Of a stretch of DNA of 64,000 nucleotides, positions 34,034-43,863 are shown one piece after another. The position numbers and the translations under genes are program-made. Every line of letters starts with the position of its first letter. The stretch's first letter is position 1. The notes under the pieces are model-generated. The model saw only the letters and a program-made list of their open reading frames with translations, did not search any database and was not told the origin of the DNA. The DNA comes from Thermohalobaculum sp039816045 (GTDB lineage: Bacteria > Pseudomonadota > Alphaproteobacteria > Rhodobacterales > Rhodobacteraceae): assembly GCA_039816045.1 (NCBI GenBank), contig JBCBYB010000004.1, forward strand, positions 128,366-192,365, read 5' to 3'.

Positions 34034-34471
34034 ATGCGTCGGATGTTCGGAGTTGCGGTGGTGCTGGCGGTGGCCTTGGGCGGTTGCTCGCTGTTCGGAG
34101 ATGACGAGGAGGCACCGGCGCCCGAGGTTGTCACCCCAGCGGTACCGATCGAAGAATCGGTGCAGGCGGTGCGGCGGCTCGAACTCGGGACCAGCCGCAA
34201 AGGCGTCGTTCTGGCGGCGTTTGGGACAGCGCCGGGACTTGGCTACAGCAAACCGCGGTTGGTGGCCCGACGCAATGGCGAGCCTGCATCGGACGGATTG
34301 CTGGATTTCGACTTTGTGCTCGATGCGCCGCCGGCAGAGCTCGCCCTGCCCCAAGGAACGGCGCGCGCACGCGAGGTTCGGGCGGACGCGGAGATCCCCC
34401 TCGATCAGGCTCGTCGCGCCAGGGGAGTACGGGTGCACGCGGTGGTCGGCGGAATGCAGATGCTGTTCTGA
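34034..34471 (+). CDS. Lipoprotein of unknown function
   Basis: ATG 34034 follows GGGAGGG and gives 145 residues. The N-terminus is a lipoprotein signal with lipobox LGGC (Cys18), then a proline/glutamate linker. The mature domain includes LELGTSRKGVVLAAFGTAPGLGYSKP and ends near VHAVVGGMQMLF; a beta-sandwich is plausible. No family recognised. It is convergent with rnd, 15 bases apart. Confidence 0.75.
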   Translation: MRRMFGVAVVLAVALGGCSLFGDDEEAPAPEVVTPAVPIEESVQAVRRLELGTSRKGVVLAAFGTAPGLGYSKPRLVARRNGEPASDGLLDFDFVLDAPPAELALPQGTARAREVRADAEIPLDQARRARGVRVHAVVGGMQMLF

Positions 34472-34486
34472 CGTTGGAGGCCGGCG

Positions 34487-35689
34487 TCAGTCGGCCTCGC
34501 CCACGTTTGCATTCACGGGCCGCATCACTGCATCGCGTTCTATCAGCTCAATGCCGTTCTCACCGACGCAGAGCGCGAGACTGCCGTCTCGGATCCGCAG
34601 CGCGTCGCGTCCGAAACTCTCGTAGCGCCACCCGCGCAGAGCCGGCACATCGGGATCGTCTTCCCCTGCCAGGGCATCAAGCTCGGCCGAGGTCGCCAGC
34701 AACTTAGAGGCGATACCCAATTCGTCCGCACGCGCCTTCAGGAACACCCGCAAGAGATCGGAGACGGCCGCCGATCCTTCGCGCCGGCGCACAGGGGGAG
34801 GAAGGCGCGGCAGGCGCTCGTCGGGGCATGCGAGCCCTTCGGCCACGGCCGCCAGGATTTCCGCCGAAGTCTCAGCCTTACGGCCTTCCCGCTGGAGGAG
34901 CCGAAGCTTGTGCAGCTCATCGGGGCCCTTGGGGCGCGCCGACGCCACCTCAAGCAGCGCGTCGTCTTTCAGTATCCGGGAGCGGGGAACATCGCGGGAC
35001 TGCGCCGTCAGCTCCCGCCAGCGCGCCAGACTGCGCACGATCGCGAGGTGCCGCGGACTGGCTGAGCGTGCTTTGACCCGCCGCCAAGCCTCATCAGGAT
35101 CCACCTCATAGGTATCGGGGCTTTCGAGCACCGCCATCTCTTCGGCCACCCACGGGGCCCGCCCCGTCTCCTCCAACCGCGAGGAGAGCCGCTCATATAT
35201 CACCCGGAGATGGGTGACATCCGCCAGCGCGTAGGTCAGTTGCTTCTTGCTCAGGGGACGGTTCGTCCAGTCGGTGAAGCGCGAGGTCTTGTCGATCTCC
35301 GCCTTCGCGATCCGGCGCACCAATGTCTCGTAACCGACCTGCTCGCCATAGCCGCAAACCATCGCCGCCACCTGCGTGTCGAACAGCGGCTCGGGGATCA
35401 CCCTGCCCTGGGTCCAGAAGATCTCGATATCCTGCCGCGCGGCATGAAACACTTTGGTCACCGGGGCCGCCATCAATGCGTAGAGCGGCGCGAGATCCAT
35501 ACCGTCGGCAAGCGGATCGATCAGCACCGCATCACCATCCCCATCGCCCGGGCGCGCCATTTGGACAAGGCACAACTGTGCGTAATACGTGCGTTCACGC
35601 ATGAACTCGGTGTCGACAGTGATGTAGGGAGCGCTGGCGAACTCACGGCAGAGGCGGTCGAGCGCATCGGTGTCCGAAATCAGATGCAT
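34487..35689 (-). CDS. rnd: Ribonuclease D
   Basis: The 400-residue enzyme has the DEDDy exonuclease motifs: VDTEFMRERTYY (Exo I), KVFHAARQDIEIFW (Exo II) and LTYALADVTHL (Exo III, with the Tyr of the DEDDy class). HRDC-type helical domains follow (about 205-370). It trims 3' ends of tRNA and other small RNAs. Length is somewhat above E. coli RNase D. Confidence 0.92.
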   Translation of the reverse strand: MHLISDTDALDRLCREFASAPYITVDTEFMRERTYYAQLCLVQMARPGDGDGDAVLIDPLADGMDLAPLYALMAAPVTKVFHAARQDIEIFWTQGRVIPEPLFDTQVAAMVCGYGEQVGYETLVRRIAKAEIDKTSRFTDWTNRPLSKKQLTYALADVTHLRVIYERLSSRLEETGRAPWVAEEMAVLESPDTYEVDPDEAWRRVKARSASPRHLAIVRSLARWRELTAQSRDVPRSRILKDDALLEVASARPKGPDELHKLRLLQREGRKAETSAEILAAVAEGLACPDERLPRLPPPVRRREGSAAVSDLLRVFLKARADELGIASKLLATSAELDALAGEDDPDVPALRGWRYESFGRDALRIRDGSLALCVGENGIELIERDAVMRPVNANVGEAD

Positions 35690-35815
35690 AGGGGATCCTT
35701 AGACACAACCATCACTGGGGACAATCGCAAACTGCCTGTCCGTTAACCCTGCCATTGCGTCACCATAATCACGCGATATCGACTTGGGCCCGAGGCGAGG
35801 TGCGGGAGGGGACCG

Positions 35816-36484
35816 ATGGCAATTGCCCGACGGCCAGAGAGCGGGGTCGCGGGCCCGAGCCGCCTGCGGCTGTGGGCAGAGTTCACCGTGTTGTTCATAG
35901 GTGTGCCCATCCTGATGGCGGTCTTTTTTGGCAGCTATCCGTTGTTTGGTGCGATCATCGTTCTGACCGGTGTTGCGGCCTTGCTGCTGGCTGCGACCCC
36001 GGGGTTTCATTGGGGCGAGTTGCGCGGATGGCCGGGGCGGAGCGCCCAGCTGCCAGGGCTCGCGATCGTTTTGCTGACAGCGGTTGCAAGCCTTGGGATC
36101 GCGTCTTGGCTTGTGCCGGAGCGGGTCTTGGAGTTTCCACTCAACCGCCCGCATCTTTGGGCAATGGTCATGATCGCCTACCCGGTCGCATCCGCTCTGC
36201 CACAGGAGTTGATCTACCGGCCGCTGTTCTTTCGCCGCTACGGCGTCCTTTTCGGCAATGGGATGATGGCGGTTTGGGTAAACGCGTTGGTTTTCGGGCT
36301 CGGCCACCTCTTCTACATGAATCCGGTGACGATTGGGCTGACCGTGCTCGCCGGGTGGATCTTTGCGCTGGCCTATCGCCGCCACGGATTCCTCGCCGCT
36401 GTCCTCCTCCACGCGGTGGCGGGACAGATCGTCTTCACCTCCGGGCTGGGGATTTTCTTCTACCACGGGGCCGTAGGGCGCTGA
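35816..36484 (+). CDS. CPBP-family intramembrane metalloprotease
   Basis: The 222-residue protein has about six helices. The CPBP motifs are QELIYRPLFFRR (the usual EExxxR with the first Glu replaced by Gln), FGLGHLFYMN (motif with the catalytic-site His) and HAVAGQIVF. GGGAGGGG precedes ATG 35816. CPBP proteases process lipidated or membrane proteins and mediate bacteriocin self-immunity in some bacteria. The glutamine substitution is shared by some family members but weakens the call of full activity. Confidence 0.8.
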   Translation: MAIARRPESGVAGPSRLRLWAEFTVLFIGVPILMAVFFGSYPLFGAIIVLTGVAALLLAATPGFHWGELRGWPGRSAQLPGLAIVLLTAVASLGIASWLVPERVLEFPLNRPHLWAMVMIAYPVASALPQELIYRPLFFRRYGVLFGNGMMAVWVNALVFGLGHLFYMNPVTIGLTVLAGWIFALAYRRHGFLAAVLLHAVAGQIVFTSGLGIFFYHGAVGR

Positions 36485-36557
36485 GATGGTGGGGCTATTT
36501 ACAACCTATGGAGCGAGCCCTACCGTCCGCCCGCCTTTGGCCAAGGAGGACCCCGTT

Positions 36558-37526
36558 GTGCCCGCCATGACCGACCCTGATGCGCTCGTCGCGCATTTCA
36601 CCCCGACCCAACGCATCAATGCGACCCTGGAGGACTGTACACGCGCGCTCAGCCTGCTCCTCCTGCGTAAGACGGGTCCGCGGGACGAAGCCTACTGGTT
36701 GCCCCTGGTCGATCGGGGCATGAAGCGCAAGGAGGTGTTCCGTGCGATCTTTCGCTCTGAGGAGTTCCGTGCGCTGCCAGAGATACACCGGCAGGCGGCA
36801 GCGGACGCCTTTCGCACCGTTTTTGGACGCTATGCCTCGTTACCGGGAGCGATCCAGTGGTTTCACTCGATCCCAATGCCCGATGGCGAGATCACAGACG
36901 GGCTGCGTCCCTATGACGTGCTGAAGGCCGAGGCGGACGCGATCTTCGACATGCCTCTCGAGGGGCGTTCGCTGATGGACATCGGCGCCTGGGACGGCTT
37001 TTTCAGCTTCGAGGCGGAACGGCGCGGCGCAGGAGACATCCTCTCGGTCGATCATCCCTCCTGGAGCGGCGACAGCTGGGGCACGAAGGACGGCTACGAC
37101 CTTGCGCACGCAACCCTCGGCTCGAAGGCGCGCTCGAAGGATGTCGACCTCTTCGACCTCAATCCGGATGTCGAGGGCCGCTTCGACGTCGTGCTGTTCC
37201 TCGGCGTTCTCTATCACCTCAAGAACCCTCTCGGCGGCCTCGAACGGGCAGCGAACATGGCGCGCGAGGTGCTGGTGGTCGAGACGGAAACCGATTGCAA
37301 CACCTTTCCGAAACCTGTTCTACGGCATTTTCCCGGTCGCGAGATGAACAACGACGCCAGCAACCAGTTCGCCCCCAACGTGGCGGCGCTGCGCTCGATG
37401 CTCGGCGACCTCGGCTTCGCCCGCATCGAGGTCCGGACAAATCCGGGCATGCCGCAGAACCGTCCGGGGGGCCCCGGCGATGCGGCCGACCGCAACCGGC
37501 ACATCGTCCACGCCTGGCGAAGCTAG
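36558..37526 (+). CDS. SAM-dependent methyltransferase (DUF1698/CmoB-like)
   Basis: GTG 36558 is chosen because AAGGAGG (36543-36549) lies 8 bases upstream, whereas ATG 36567 is too far and ATG 36486 has no ribosome site. The product is 322 residues. After a helical N-domain (about 1-90) comes WFHSIPMPDGEITDG, then SAM motif I LMDIGAWDGFFSFEAERRGA and motif FDVVLFLGVLYHLKNP. This is the DUF1698/CmoB-type fold. True CmoB makes a tRNA wobble uridine modification with carboxy-SAM; here residues for carboxy-SAM are not evident, so the substrate is open. Confidence 0.82.
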   Translation: MPAMTDPDALVAHFTPTQRINATLEDCTRALSLLLLRKTGPRDEAYWLPLVDRGMKRKEVFRAIFRSEEFRALPEIHRQAAADAFRTVFGRYASLPGAIQWFHSIPMPDGEITDGLRPYDVLKAEADAIFDMPLEGRSLMDIGAWDGFFSFEAERRGAGDILSVDHPSWSGDSWGTKDGYDLAHATLGSKARSKDVDLFDLNPDVEGRFDVVLFLGVLYHLKNPLGGLERAANMAREVLVVETETDCNTFPKPVLRHFPGREMNNDASNQFAPNVAALRSMLGDLGFARIEVRTNPGMPQNRPGGPGDAADRNRHIVHAWRS

Positions 37527-37540
37527 AGGAGAACGCTTTC

Positions 37541-38035
37541 GTGTCCCGATTTATTGCTGCCCCCGTTCCGGATGAGGATACCGGTATCGCCGAGACCAGC
37601 ACCACATGGCTCGCCGAGATCGGCATCGACACCGGATTGATCGGAGCCGGACTGCTCGGGTTAGGCGCGGTGTTCCTGCTGATTGGGGTCATCAAGATCG
37701 CAACACTCATCTACAGCCGCTTGGCGGTCCGGTTGACCGAAGGCGAAGTTGTCGCGGCTCAACCCGCCGACGGCGCCTTTCATCCGGTCGTACGTTACAC
37801 CGACATAGCTGGGACAACCCGGCGCTTCGTCGCCGACATGAAAGTGCCGACCGAACGTGTGGGCCAGCGCGTCTGCGTTCGCATCGACGGCCCGCGTCCA
37901 GTGATTGCGCCCCGTGCGCCCTCCCCGTTCAGCGAGGCGCTTGGGATGGTCGTACCTCTCGCACTCGGCATGGTCGCGACGACCACTGGCCTGACCGGTC
38001 GGCTCGCGGGTCTGGTGCCGCTGCCGTTCTTCTGA
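37541..38035 (+). CDS. DUF3592-like membrane protein
   Basis: GTG 37541 with GAGGAG at 37526-37531 gives 164 residues. One membrane helix at about 34-56 and a hydrophobic C-terminal segment flank a soluble domain. The domain is GEVVAAQPADGAFHPVVRYTD, a DUF3592 style of extracytoplasmic beta domain. Function unknown. It lies 14 bases after the methyltransferase stop and shares its strand. Confidence 0.65.
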   Translation: MSRFIAAPVPDEDTGIAETSTTWLAEIGIDTGLIGAGLLGLGAVFLLIGVIKIATLIYSRLAVRLTEGEVVAAQPADGAFHPVVRYTDIAGTTRRFVADMKVPTERVGQRVCVRIDGPRPVIAPRAPSPFSEALGMVVPLALGMVATTTGLTGRLAGLVPLPFF

Positions 38036-38107
38036 CAACCCCTCCGGATTGACAGGAGCCGCGCCAGAGGCTCTATGCGGCGTGCCGTCCATCCCCGGGA
38101 GAGAACC

Positions 38108-39880
38108 ATGCACGCCTATCGCAGCCACACCTGCGCCGAGCTCACCAGCGCCCAAGTCGGCGAGACCGTCCGCCTCTCGGGCTGGGTCCACCGGGTGCGC
38201 GACCACGGCGGCGTGCTGTTCATCGATCTGCGCGATCACTACGGCATGACCCAGGTTCTGGCGGACCCGGACAGCCCGGCCTTTGCCGAGGTCGAGAAGG
38301 TCCGCTCGGAGTGGTGCATCCTCATCGACGGCACGGTGAAGGCCCGCGCACCGGAGCTGGTGAACCCCAAGATTCCAACCGGCGAAGTCGAGGTCTTCGT
38401 GCGCGATCTCGAGGTGCTGGGCGCGGCCGAGGAGCTGCCGCTGCCGGTCTTCGGCGATCTCGACTACCCCGAGGAGACCCGGCTGAAGTACCGCTTCCTG
38501 GATCTCCGACGTGAGGGACTGCACAACAACATCATGCTGCGGAGCCAGATGGTCGCCTCGATCCGCAGGCGCATGTGGGACATCGGGTTCACCGAGTTCC
38601 AGACGCCGATCATCACGGCCTCGAGCCCCGAAGGCGCGCGCGACTTCCTGGTTCCGAGCCGTCTGCATCCCGGCAAGTTCTACGCCCTGCCCCAGGCGCC
38701 ACAGCAGTTCAAGCAGCTGATCATGGTGGCGGGCTTCGACCGCTATTTCCAGATCGCGCCCTGCTTCCGCGACGAGGACCCCCGCGCCGACCGCTCGCCG
38801 ACCGATTTCTACCAGCTCGACCTCGAGATGAGCTTTGTCCGCCAAGAGGATGTGTTCGCGACGGTCTCACCGGTGATCCTCGACACCTTCGAGGAGTTCG
38901 CGAACGGCCGCACGGTGAACCGCGAGATCCCGCAGATCGCCTACAAGGACGCGCTCACCTGGTACGGCACCGACAAACCGGATCTGCGCAACCCGATCAA
39001 GATGCAGGTCGTCTCCGAGCACTTCCGCGGTTCAGGGTTCGCGATCTTCAACAAGATCCTGGAGCAGGAAGGCACCGAGATCCGCGCGATCCCCGCCCCC
39101 ACCGGCGGCAGCCGCAAGTTCTGCGACCGCATGAACTCCTATGCCCAGAAAGAGGGCCTGCCGGGCATGGGCTACATCTTCTGGCGCGAGGAAGGGGGCG
39201 AGACCGTCGGCGCCGGCCCGCTCGCCAAGAACATCGGGCCGGAGCGCACAGAGGCGATCCGTCAGGCGCTCGGGCTCAAGCTCGGCGACGCGGCCTTCTT
39301 CCTCGGTGGCAAGCCAGACGCGTTCGAGGGGGTCGCCGGGCGCGCGCGGACCGTCATTGGCGAGGAACTGGGGCTCACACAGAAGGACCGCTTCGAGTTC
39401 TGCTGGATCGTCGACTTCCCAATGTACGAGAAGAGCGACGATGGGCGCATCGACTTCTCTCACAACCCCTTTTCGATGCCGCAAGGTGGGCTGGAGGCGC
39501 TCTCTGGCGACCCGCTCGAGGTGCTCGGCTACCAGTACGATCTCGCCTGCAACGGCTATGAGCTCGTCTCCGGCGCGATCCGGAACCACAAGCCAGAGAT
39601 CATGTTTAAGGCCTTCGAGTTGGCGGGGTATGGCAAGGACGAGGTCGAGGCGCGCTTCGGCGGCATGCTCAACGCCTTCCGCTATGGCGCCCCGCCGCAC
39701 GGGGGCTGTGCAGCGGGCATCGACCGCATGGTCATGCTGCTGGCCGACGAGGCCAACATCCGCGAGGTCATCATGTTCCCGATGAACCAGCGCGCCGAGG
39801 ACCTGATGATGAGCGCCCCCTCGGAGCCGACCAACGACCAGCTTCGCGAACTCGGGCTCCGCGTGATCCCCCAGGACTGA
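38108..39880 (+). CDS. aspS: Aspartate--tRNA ligase
   Basis: The 590-residue class II synthetase starts at ATG 38108. The anticodon-binding OB domain (about 1-110) is followed by the bacterial-type catalytic core: LRSQMVASIRRRM, motif 2 CFRDEDPRADRSPTDFYQLD, a bacterial GAD insertion domain in the middle and motif 3 GGCAAGIDRM. It charges tRNA-Asp; alphaproteobacterial forms are often non-discriminating and also make Asp-tRNA-Asn. Its stop codon overlaps the start of a possible small frameshifted gene. Confidence 0.96.
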   Translation: MHAYRSHTCAELTSAQVGETVRLSGWVHRVRDHGGVLFIDLRDHYGMTQVLADPDSPAFAEVEKVRSEWCILIDGTVKARAPELVNPKIPTGEVEVFVRDLEVLGAAEELPLPVFGDLDYPEETRLKYRFLDLRREGLHNNIMLRSQMVASIRRRMWDIGFTEFQTPIITASSPEGARDFLVPSRLHPGKFYALPQAPQQFKQLIMVAGFDRYFQIAPCFRDEDPRADRSPTDFYQLDLEMSFVRQEDVFATVSPVILDTFEEFANGRTVNREIPQIAYKDALTWYGTDKPDLRNPIKMQVVSEHFRGSGFAIFNKILEQEGTEIRAIPAPTGGSRKFCDRMNSYAQKEGLPGMGYIFWREEGGETVGAGPLAKNIGPERTEAIRQALGLKLGDAAFFLGGKPDAFEGVAGRARTVIGEELGLTQKDRFEFCWIVDFPMYEKSDDGRIDFSHNPFSMPQGGLEALSGDPLEVLGYQYDLACNGYELVSGAIRNHKPEIMFKAFELAGYGKDEVEARFGGMLNAFRYGAPPHGGCAAGIDRMVMLLADEANIREVIMFPMNQRAEDLMMSAPSEPTNDQLRELGLRVIPQD

Positions 39881-40156
39881 TGGACCCGGACACGCGGGCT
39901 GCGGTGGCGATGGTCGGCATCGCTCCGGACCAGCTTCAAGCCGATTTCGCCGCCCAAGTCGATACAACGCGGGAGCAGGCGACCGATCCTGGCCGAGCGC
40001 ATCTGGGCGCGCCTGAAATCGCGCAAGTCCGACCCGCTTGACCGACTGCTTGCAGGCTGGATCGTGGGATCGGCAGGAGACACCGGCCGGACCGAAACCG
40101 GTGCCGCCCAGCCCAACAACCAGAACGACCTGCTCGGGCCCATGATTGCCGGATAA
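39880..40156 (+). pseudogene. Possible frameshifted small gene overlapping the aspS stop
   Basis: ATG 39880 overlaps the aspS stop in TGATG and reads MDPDTRAAVAMVGIAPDQLQ onward for about 35 residues. The downstream sequence then makes better sense in the next frame: from about 39986 ILAERIWARLKSRKSDPLDR continues to TAA 40156. Joining the two frames would give a protein of about 90 residues. A one-base shift or a sequencing error could explain it. I recognise no family. Confidence 0.4.
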
Positions 40157-41444
40157 CCGCCCATCTCGGCCGGCGGCGGGGCGCTTTGATTGCTTTCAAA
40201 GGGCTCGCGGAGCAAGACCTGCCGGGCAACGAGGCTGAGACCATCAACCGCGACAGCGACTTCCGCAGCACCCCAAGCGAGGATCAGCCGACGCAGAGCG
40301 CGGCTTCGATCGACGCCGGTCGGAGCTGTCAGGCGTCGCCCCGGTTCGGCATCGCATCCTCGGCGGCGGCGACGTGGCAACGGCTCTGGCGGGAGACCGG
40401 TTCGATCGGACCCCGGCCGTAGGGGGCGGCGCAACATGCTCGGAGTTTATCGAGGCTCTCGGACCGGCGATCTTCGCCATGGTCGAGGAGGCCGTGCACA
40501 TCTTGCCGGCTCGGATCGCCGGACGGCTCGGGGCCGAGCATGGGCAGCGCTTCGCGCGCTCTACCATGCACCGCTTCTTCCGCCAGTTCGCCTTTGGTGC
40601 GTCTTTGGCCGGAGCGAAACTAGCGAAGGGTGAGGTCGCGCCAAATCGAGATGTCGCAGGGCCCGGAAAATCGGTGGCGGACGCGGTGCGCCAGTTTGGT
40701 ATGGCGCAGCAGATGAGTGACCCTAGGCGTCGGCTCTGCGGGCCATAGGCCATGAGCAGCAGCATCGGTCGAAGGAATTCGAGTGATCGCGAGCGATGGG
40801 TGCGAAGCGTCAACCGGCTGCTGCGTCCGGAGCAACCCAATCACGTCTGGCCCTATGCATCGCCTGACAGACGATAGCGCAGCACTCCGCCGAAAAGGAC
40901 TCGGTCCAGGGAGAAGCGGATAGGAAAGATTTCGGTGGAGCGTTTCCGCAAAGAACCGCATGACGTCCAGATCGCCAGTGTCGCTCGAACCAGCGGCTGA
41001 GCTCTTCCGGCTTGTCTCGCTTCCCTGCCGTCTCTGGTCCTCAACCCTGTCTTAGCGGGGACCACTTCAGTGAGGGCACGCCAGTCTACCAAACCTTCCA
41101 GTAACCAAGCGGGTCCCTGCCTTTCAGTCTCGGTGCCTGTGGTGCCAGGTTATCGCTCTCAATCTTTACGAGGTTCCGACTTGTGCGCGGACAGGGCGAC
41201 GGCAGACGAGCGCGTTTGGATGGGTCGCTCGGATTGGGCGTGGGGCGCCGAAGATCAGAGCTGATCACCTAAGGCTGATGGGAACGTGACTGGAGAATGC
41301 GCGGGTTTCGACCGACATTCCATCTCGCCGTTGTGCGAAGAAGCCGGTGAATGTGCCCGCTCGAGGTGGCTCGAGCGTCTCTTGCGAAACCCTGCTTCTG
41401 GACGCCGCGGACACGGGTGAAGCAGCTTGGCGAACGGAGCTATG
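40157..41444. other. 1.3-kb stretch without an intact gene
   Basis: Between the possible aspS-linked fragment and the DUF3179 gene. Several open frames exist on both strands but none exceeds about 200 residues, none has a recognisable domain, and none has a good ribosome site in a sensible place. It is the longest such stretch in the window and may be a decayed mobile element or phage remnant. I could not assign a family. Confidence 0.5.
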
Positions 41445-42830
41445 ATGAAACGGGCATCCTTTTCACGATTGGGCCTTCTCTTCTTGATGGCGTTTGCGGT
41501 CTCGGTCTTTGGCCGGAGTGGACCTGTTCAAGCCGATGAGGTGCGCGCGCTCCCAACCCATGTCATCGAAGAATTCGGACACCCGCCAGCGATCCCGGAA
41601 GGGCCCCTGTCCGAAGAGCTCTCCTCGGCTGTCCGCGTGGTGTTCATCGACAGCGTGACTCAGTCAAGCTGGGGGCACGACCAGACGGAGGCGTTGGCCG
41701 AAATCGCCCAGTCGAAGGACCCAAGGGTCGTTTGGATCATCAGCGACATGATGCGGTTCACCTGGCAGCGCGAATTCGACGATGCGCTCGCCAATGCGGC
41801 GGAGAGCCTCCTTGAGATTGAATTCCAAACCCCGTCGCGCTGGGGGGAGGTTACGGATCACCTGATCGCCTGGGACATCCCTGCCTATCCGGGTTACCTG
41901 GAAGCCAAACGCGCAATCTTCACGAATTTCATCCCGGGCTGGGACCGCATCTTCGTCGAAGGGGACATCGACTGGCGGCATGTGTCCTGGGGCGGCGTGC
42001 TGATCGACAACCGCGCCTTTGACACAACGGATGAGCCCTGCAACTGCATCCCAGCAGCCGACAACCCCGAGGTCAGCAGCGCCGAGGACGCCACGTGGCT
42101 TAAGGACGAGGACATCGTCTTTGGGATCGAGGTGAACGGTGAGTACCGAGCCTATCCCCGCCGGATCATGGAGGTGCGTGAGATGGTGAACGACACCCTG
42201 GGCGGGCGTGATCTTGGCATTCCCTATTGCACCCTTTGCGGCGCAGCCCAGGCCTACTTTACCGACGATGTGCCTGAGGGGGTCGAACGCCCTGTACTGC
42301 GCACATCTGGGTTGCTGATCCGATCCAACAAGGTGATGTACGATGTCGAGACCTATTCGGTGTTCGACACGTTCCTCGGCAAGGCGGTCACGGGTCCGTT
42401 GGCGGAGAAAGGCGTTCAGTTGAAACAAGCGACCGTGGTCACAACGGATTGGGGCACCTGGAGAAAAGCACACCCGACGACAACCGTCCTGGTCGAGGAC
42501 TTGGCGCTCGGGCGCGACTTCGATTTCCGCAATGGCCGCGATGCGAACGGGCCGATCTTCCCGGTCGGCGATGTCGATCCGCGCTTGTCGGTGCACGAGG
42601 ATGTCATCGGGGTGGTGACGGCGTCAGGCAAGCCCATCGCGTTCCAGCGGAGCACGGCCTTTGCAGCGCTGAAGAGCGGCGCAGAGATCGGCTTTGAAAA
42701 CGTGCGCCTCGAACTCGATGCCGGGGGGATCCGCGCGGTCGATGCCGACGGCTCCGACCTCGGCAGCCATCAGGCGTTTTGGTTTGCCTGGTCGCAGTTC
42801 CATCCCGAAACTGCGTTGTGGACCAACTAA
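41445..42830 (+). CDS. DUF3179 domain protein, exported
   Basis: ATG 41445 with GGAG at 41436-41439 gives 461 residues. The N-terminus is a signal peptide (MKRASFSRLGLLFLMAFAVS). The DUF3179 region spans roughly 200-440, with EPCNCIPAADNP, YRAYPRRIMEVREMVNDTLGG, PYCTLCGAAQAYF and RTSGLLIRSNKVMYDVET. The CxC and CxxC pairs suggest a metal or Fe-S site. Function of DUF3179 is unknown. It is the first intact gene after the gene-poor stretch. Confidence 0.82.
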   Translation: MKRASFSRLGLLFLMAFAVSVFGRSGPVQADEVRALPTHVIEEFGHPPAIPEGPLSEELSSAVRVVFIDSVTQSSWGHDQTEALAEIAQSKDPRVVWIISDMMRFTWQREFDDALANAAESLLEIEFQTPSRWGEVTDHLIAWDIPAYPGYLEAKRAIFTNFIPGWDRIFVEGDIDWRHVSWGGVLIDNRAFDTTDEPCNCIPAADNPEVSSAEDATWLKDEDIVFGIEVNGEYRAYPRRIMEVREMVNDTLGGRDLGIPYCTLCGAAQAYFTDDVPEGVERPVLRTSGLLIRSNKVMYDVETYSVFDTFLGKAVTGPLAEKGVQLKQATVVTTDWGTWRKAHPTTTVLVEDLALGRDFDFRNGRDANGPIFPVGDVDPRLSVHEDVIGVVTASGKPIAFQRSTAFAALKSGAEIGFENVRLELDAGGIRAVDADGSDLGSHQAFWFAWSQFHPETALWTN

Positions 42831-42876
42831 CCAGGGCTCGACCGAACGACGGCCTGTGAAAACTGGTCTGCGGGTG

Positions 42877-43863
42877 TCAGTCGTTCCGCGTCTTGTCGAC
42901 GGGACGATCCCGCAGATCCGCCTCCAGCAGTCGCCTCCGGATCTCTTCCATCAGCATGCGATTGGCGGCGATGAGATCGGCAAGAACGCCGCCCATGATC
43001 GCGACGCTGCCCGCGGTGATGAAGGCCGCCCCAATCACCAGCGATTGAAGATGGCCGCTGCCGTCGCCCTGGAGATAAAAGAACAGGAAGCGCGAAAACG
43101 CCAACACGCCCGGCAGCAACAGGAGCACGGCCAGCCAACCAAAAAACCGCAACGGGTGATAGAGGGCGAAGATCCGCACGATCGTCGTGGCGGAGCGAAA
43201 GACGTAGCCCGCGATCGACCGCATGAGCCGCGACGACCGGGTGGCTGCATTGACCTCAACCGGGACCGAGGTCACCGGGACATTCAACCGTCCGGCTTGG
43301 ATCAGCGTCTCCAGCGTGTAGGTGTAGCTGTTGAAGACATAGAGCCGCATCGCCAGCGCGCGGCTGATTGCGCGAAAACCGGACGGAGCGTCAGGCACGT
43401 TTGTACCAGAGGCACTCCTCACAACCCAACTTCCGACAAGCTGGAGGACTTTTTTGACTGGCGAGAAAGCCTGGTGGTCTGCGATTGGTCGTGCTCCGAC
43501 CACCAAATCGGCTGTGCCCTCGACGATTGGCGCTGTCAGAGCAGGGATGTAGTCGGCTCGGTATTGATTGTCGGCATCGGTGTTCACGATGACATCGGCG
43601 CCTGCGCGCAAGGCCGCTTCGAGCCCGGCCATGAACGCGGCCGCGAGGCCTCGGTTGTGTGGCAGCTCTACGATGTGGTCGACGCCGTTTGCGCGCGCCA
43701 CATCCGCTGTCCCATCGGTCGAACCATCGTCGATCACCAGCCACTCGACGCTGTCGAAACCGTTCACCTCCCGCGGAAGCTCAGCCAGTGTCGCGGGAAG
43801 CTGCTCTGCCTCGTTAAAGCAGGGAATCTGAATGATGAGCTTGGACTTATCGAGCTCCGGCAT
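42877..43863 (-). CDS. Family 2 glycosyltransferase with C-terminal membrane helices (DPM1/DPMS-like)
   Basis: ATG 43863 gives 328 residues. The GT-A domain shows IIQIPCFNEAEQLP, WLVIDDGSTDGTADVA, the DXD-type ADVIVNTDADNQY and SGFRAISRALAMRLY. Two C-terminal helices (about 228-255 and 270-296) anchor it. This pattern is the dolichyl/polyprenyl-phosphate sugar synthase group, which makes polyprenyl-phosphate sugars used by GT-C enzymes such as the one at 10601-12262. That link is inference. Confidence 0.87.
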   Translation of the reverse strand: MPELDKSKLIIQIPCFNEAEQLPATLAELPREVNGFDSVEWLVIDDGSTDGTADVARANGVDHIVELPHNRGLAAAFMAGLEAALRAGADVIVNTDADNQYRADYIPALTAPIVEGTADLVVGARPIADHQAFSPVKKVLQLVGSWVVRSASGTNVPDAPSGFRAISRALAMRLYVFNSYTYTLETLIQAGRLNVPVTSVPVEVNAATRSSRLMRSIAGYVFRSATTIVRIFALYHPLRFFGWLAVLLLLPGVLAFSRFLFFYLQGDGSGHLQSLVIGAAFITAGSVAIMGGVLADLIAANRMLMEEIRRRLLEADLRDRPVDKTRND

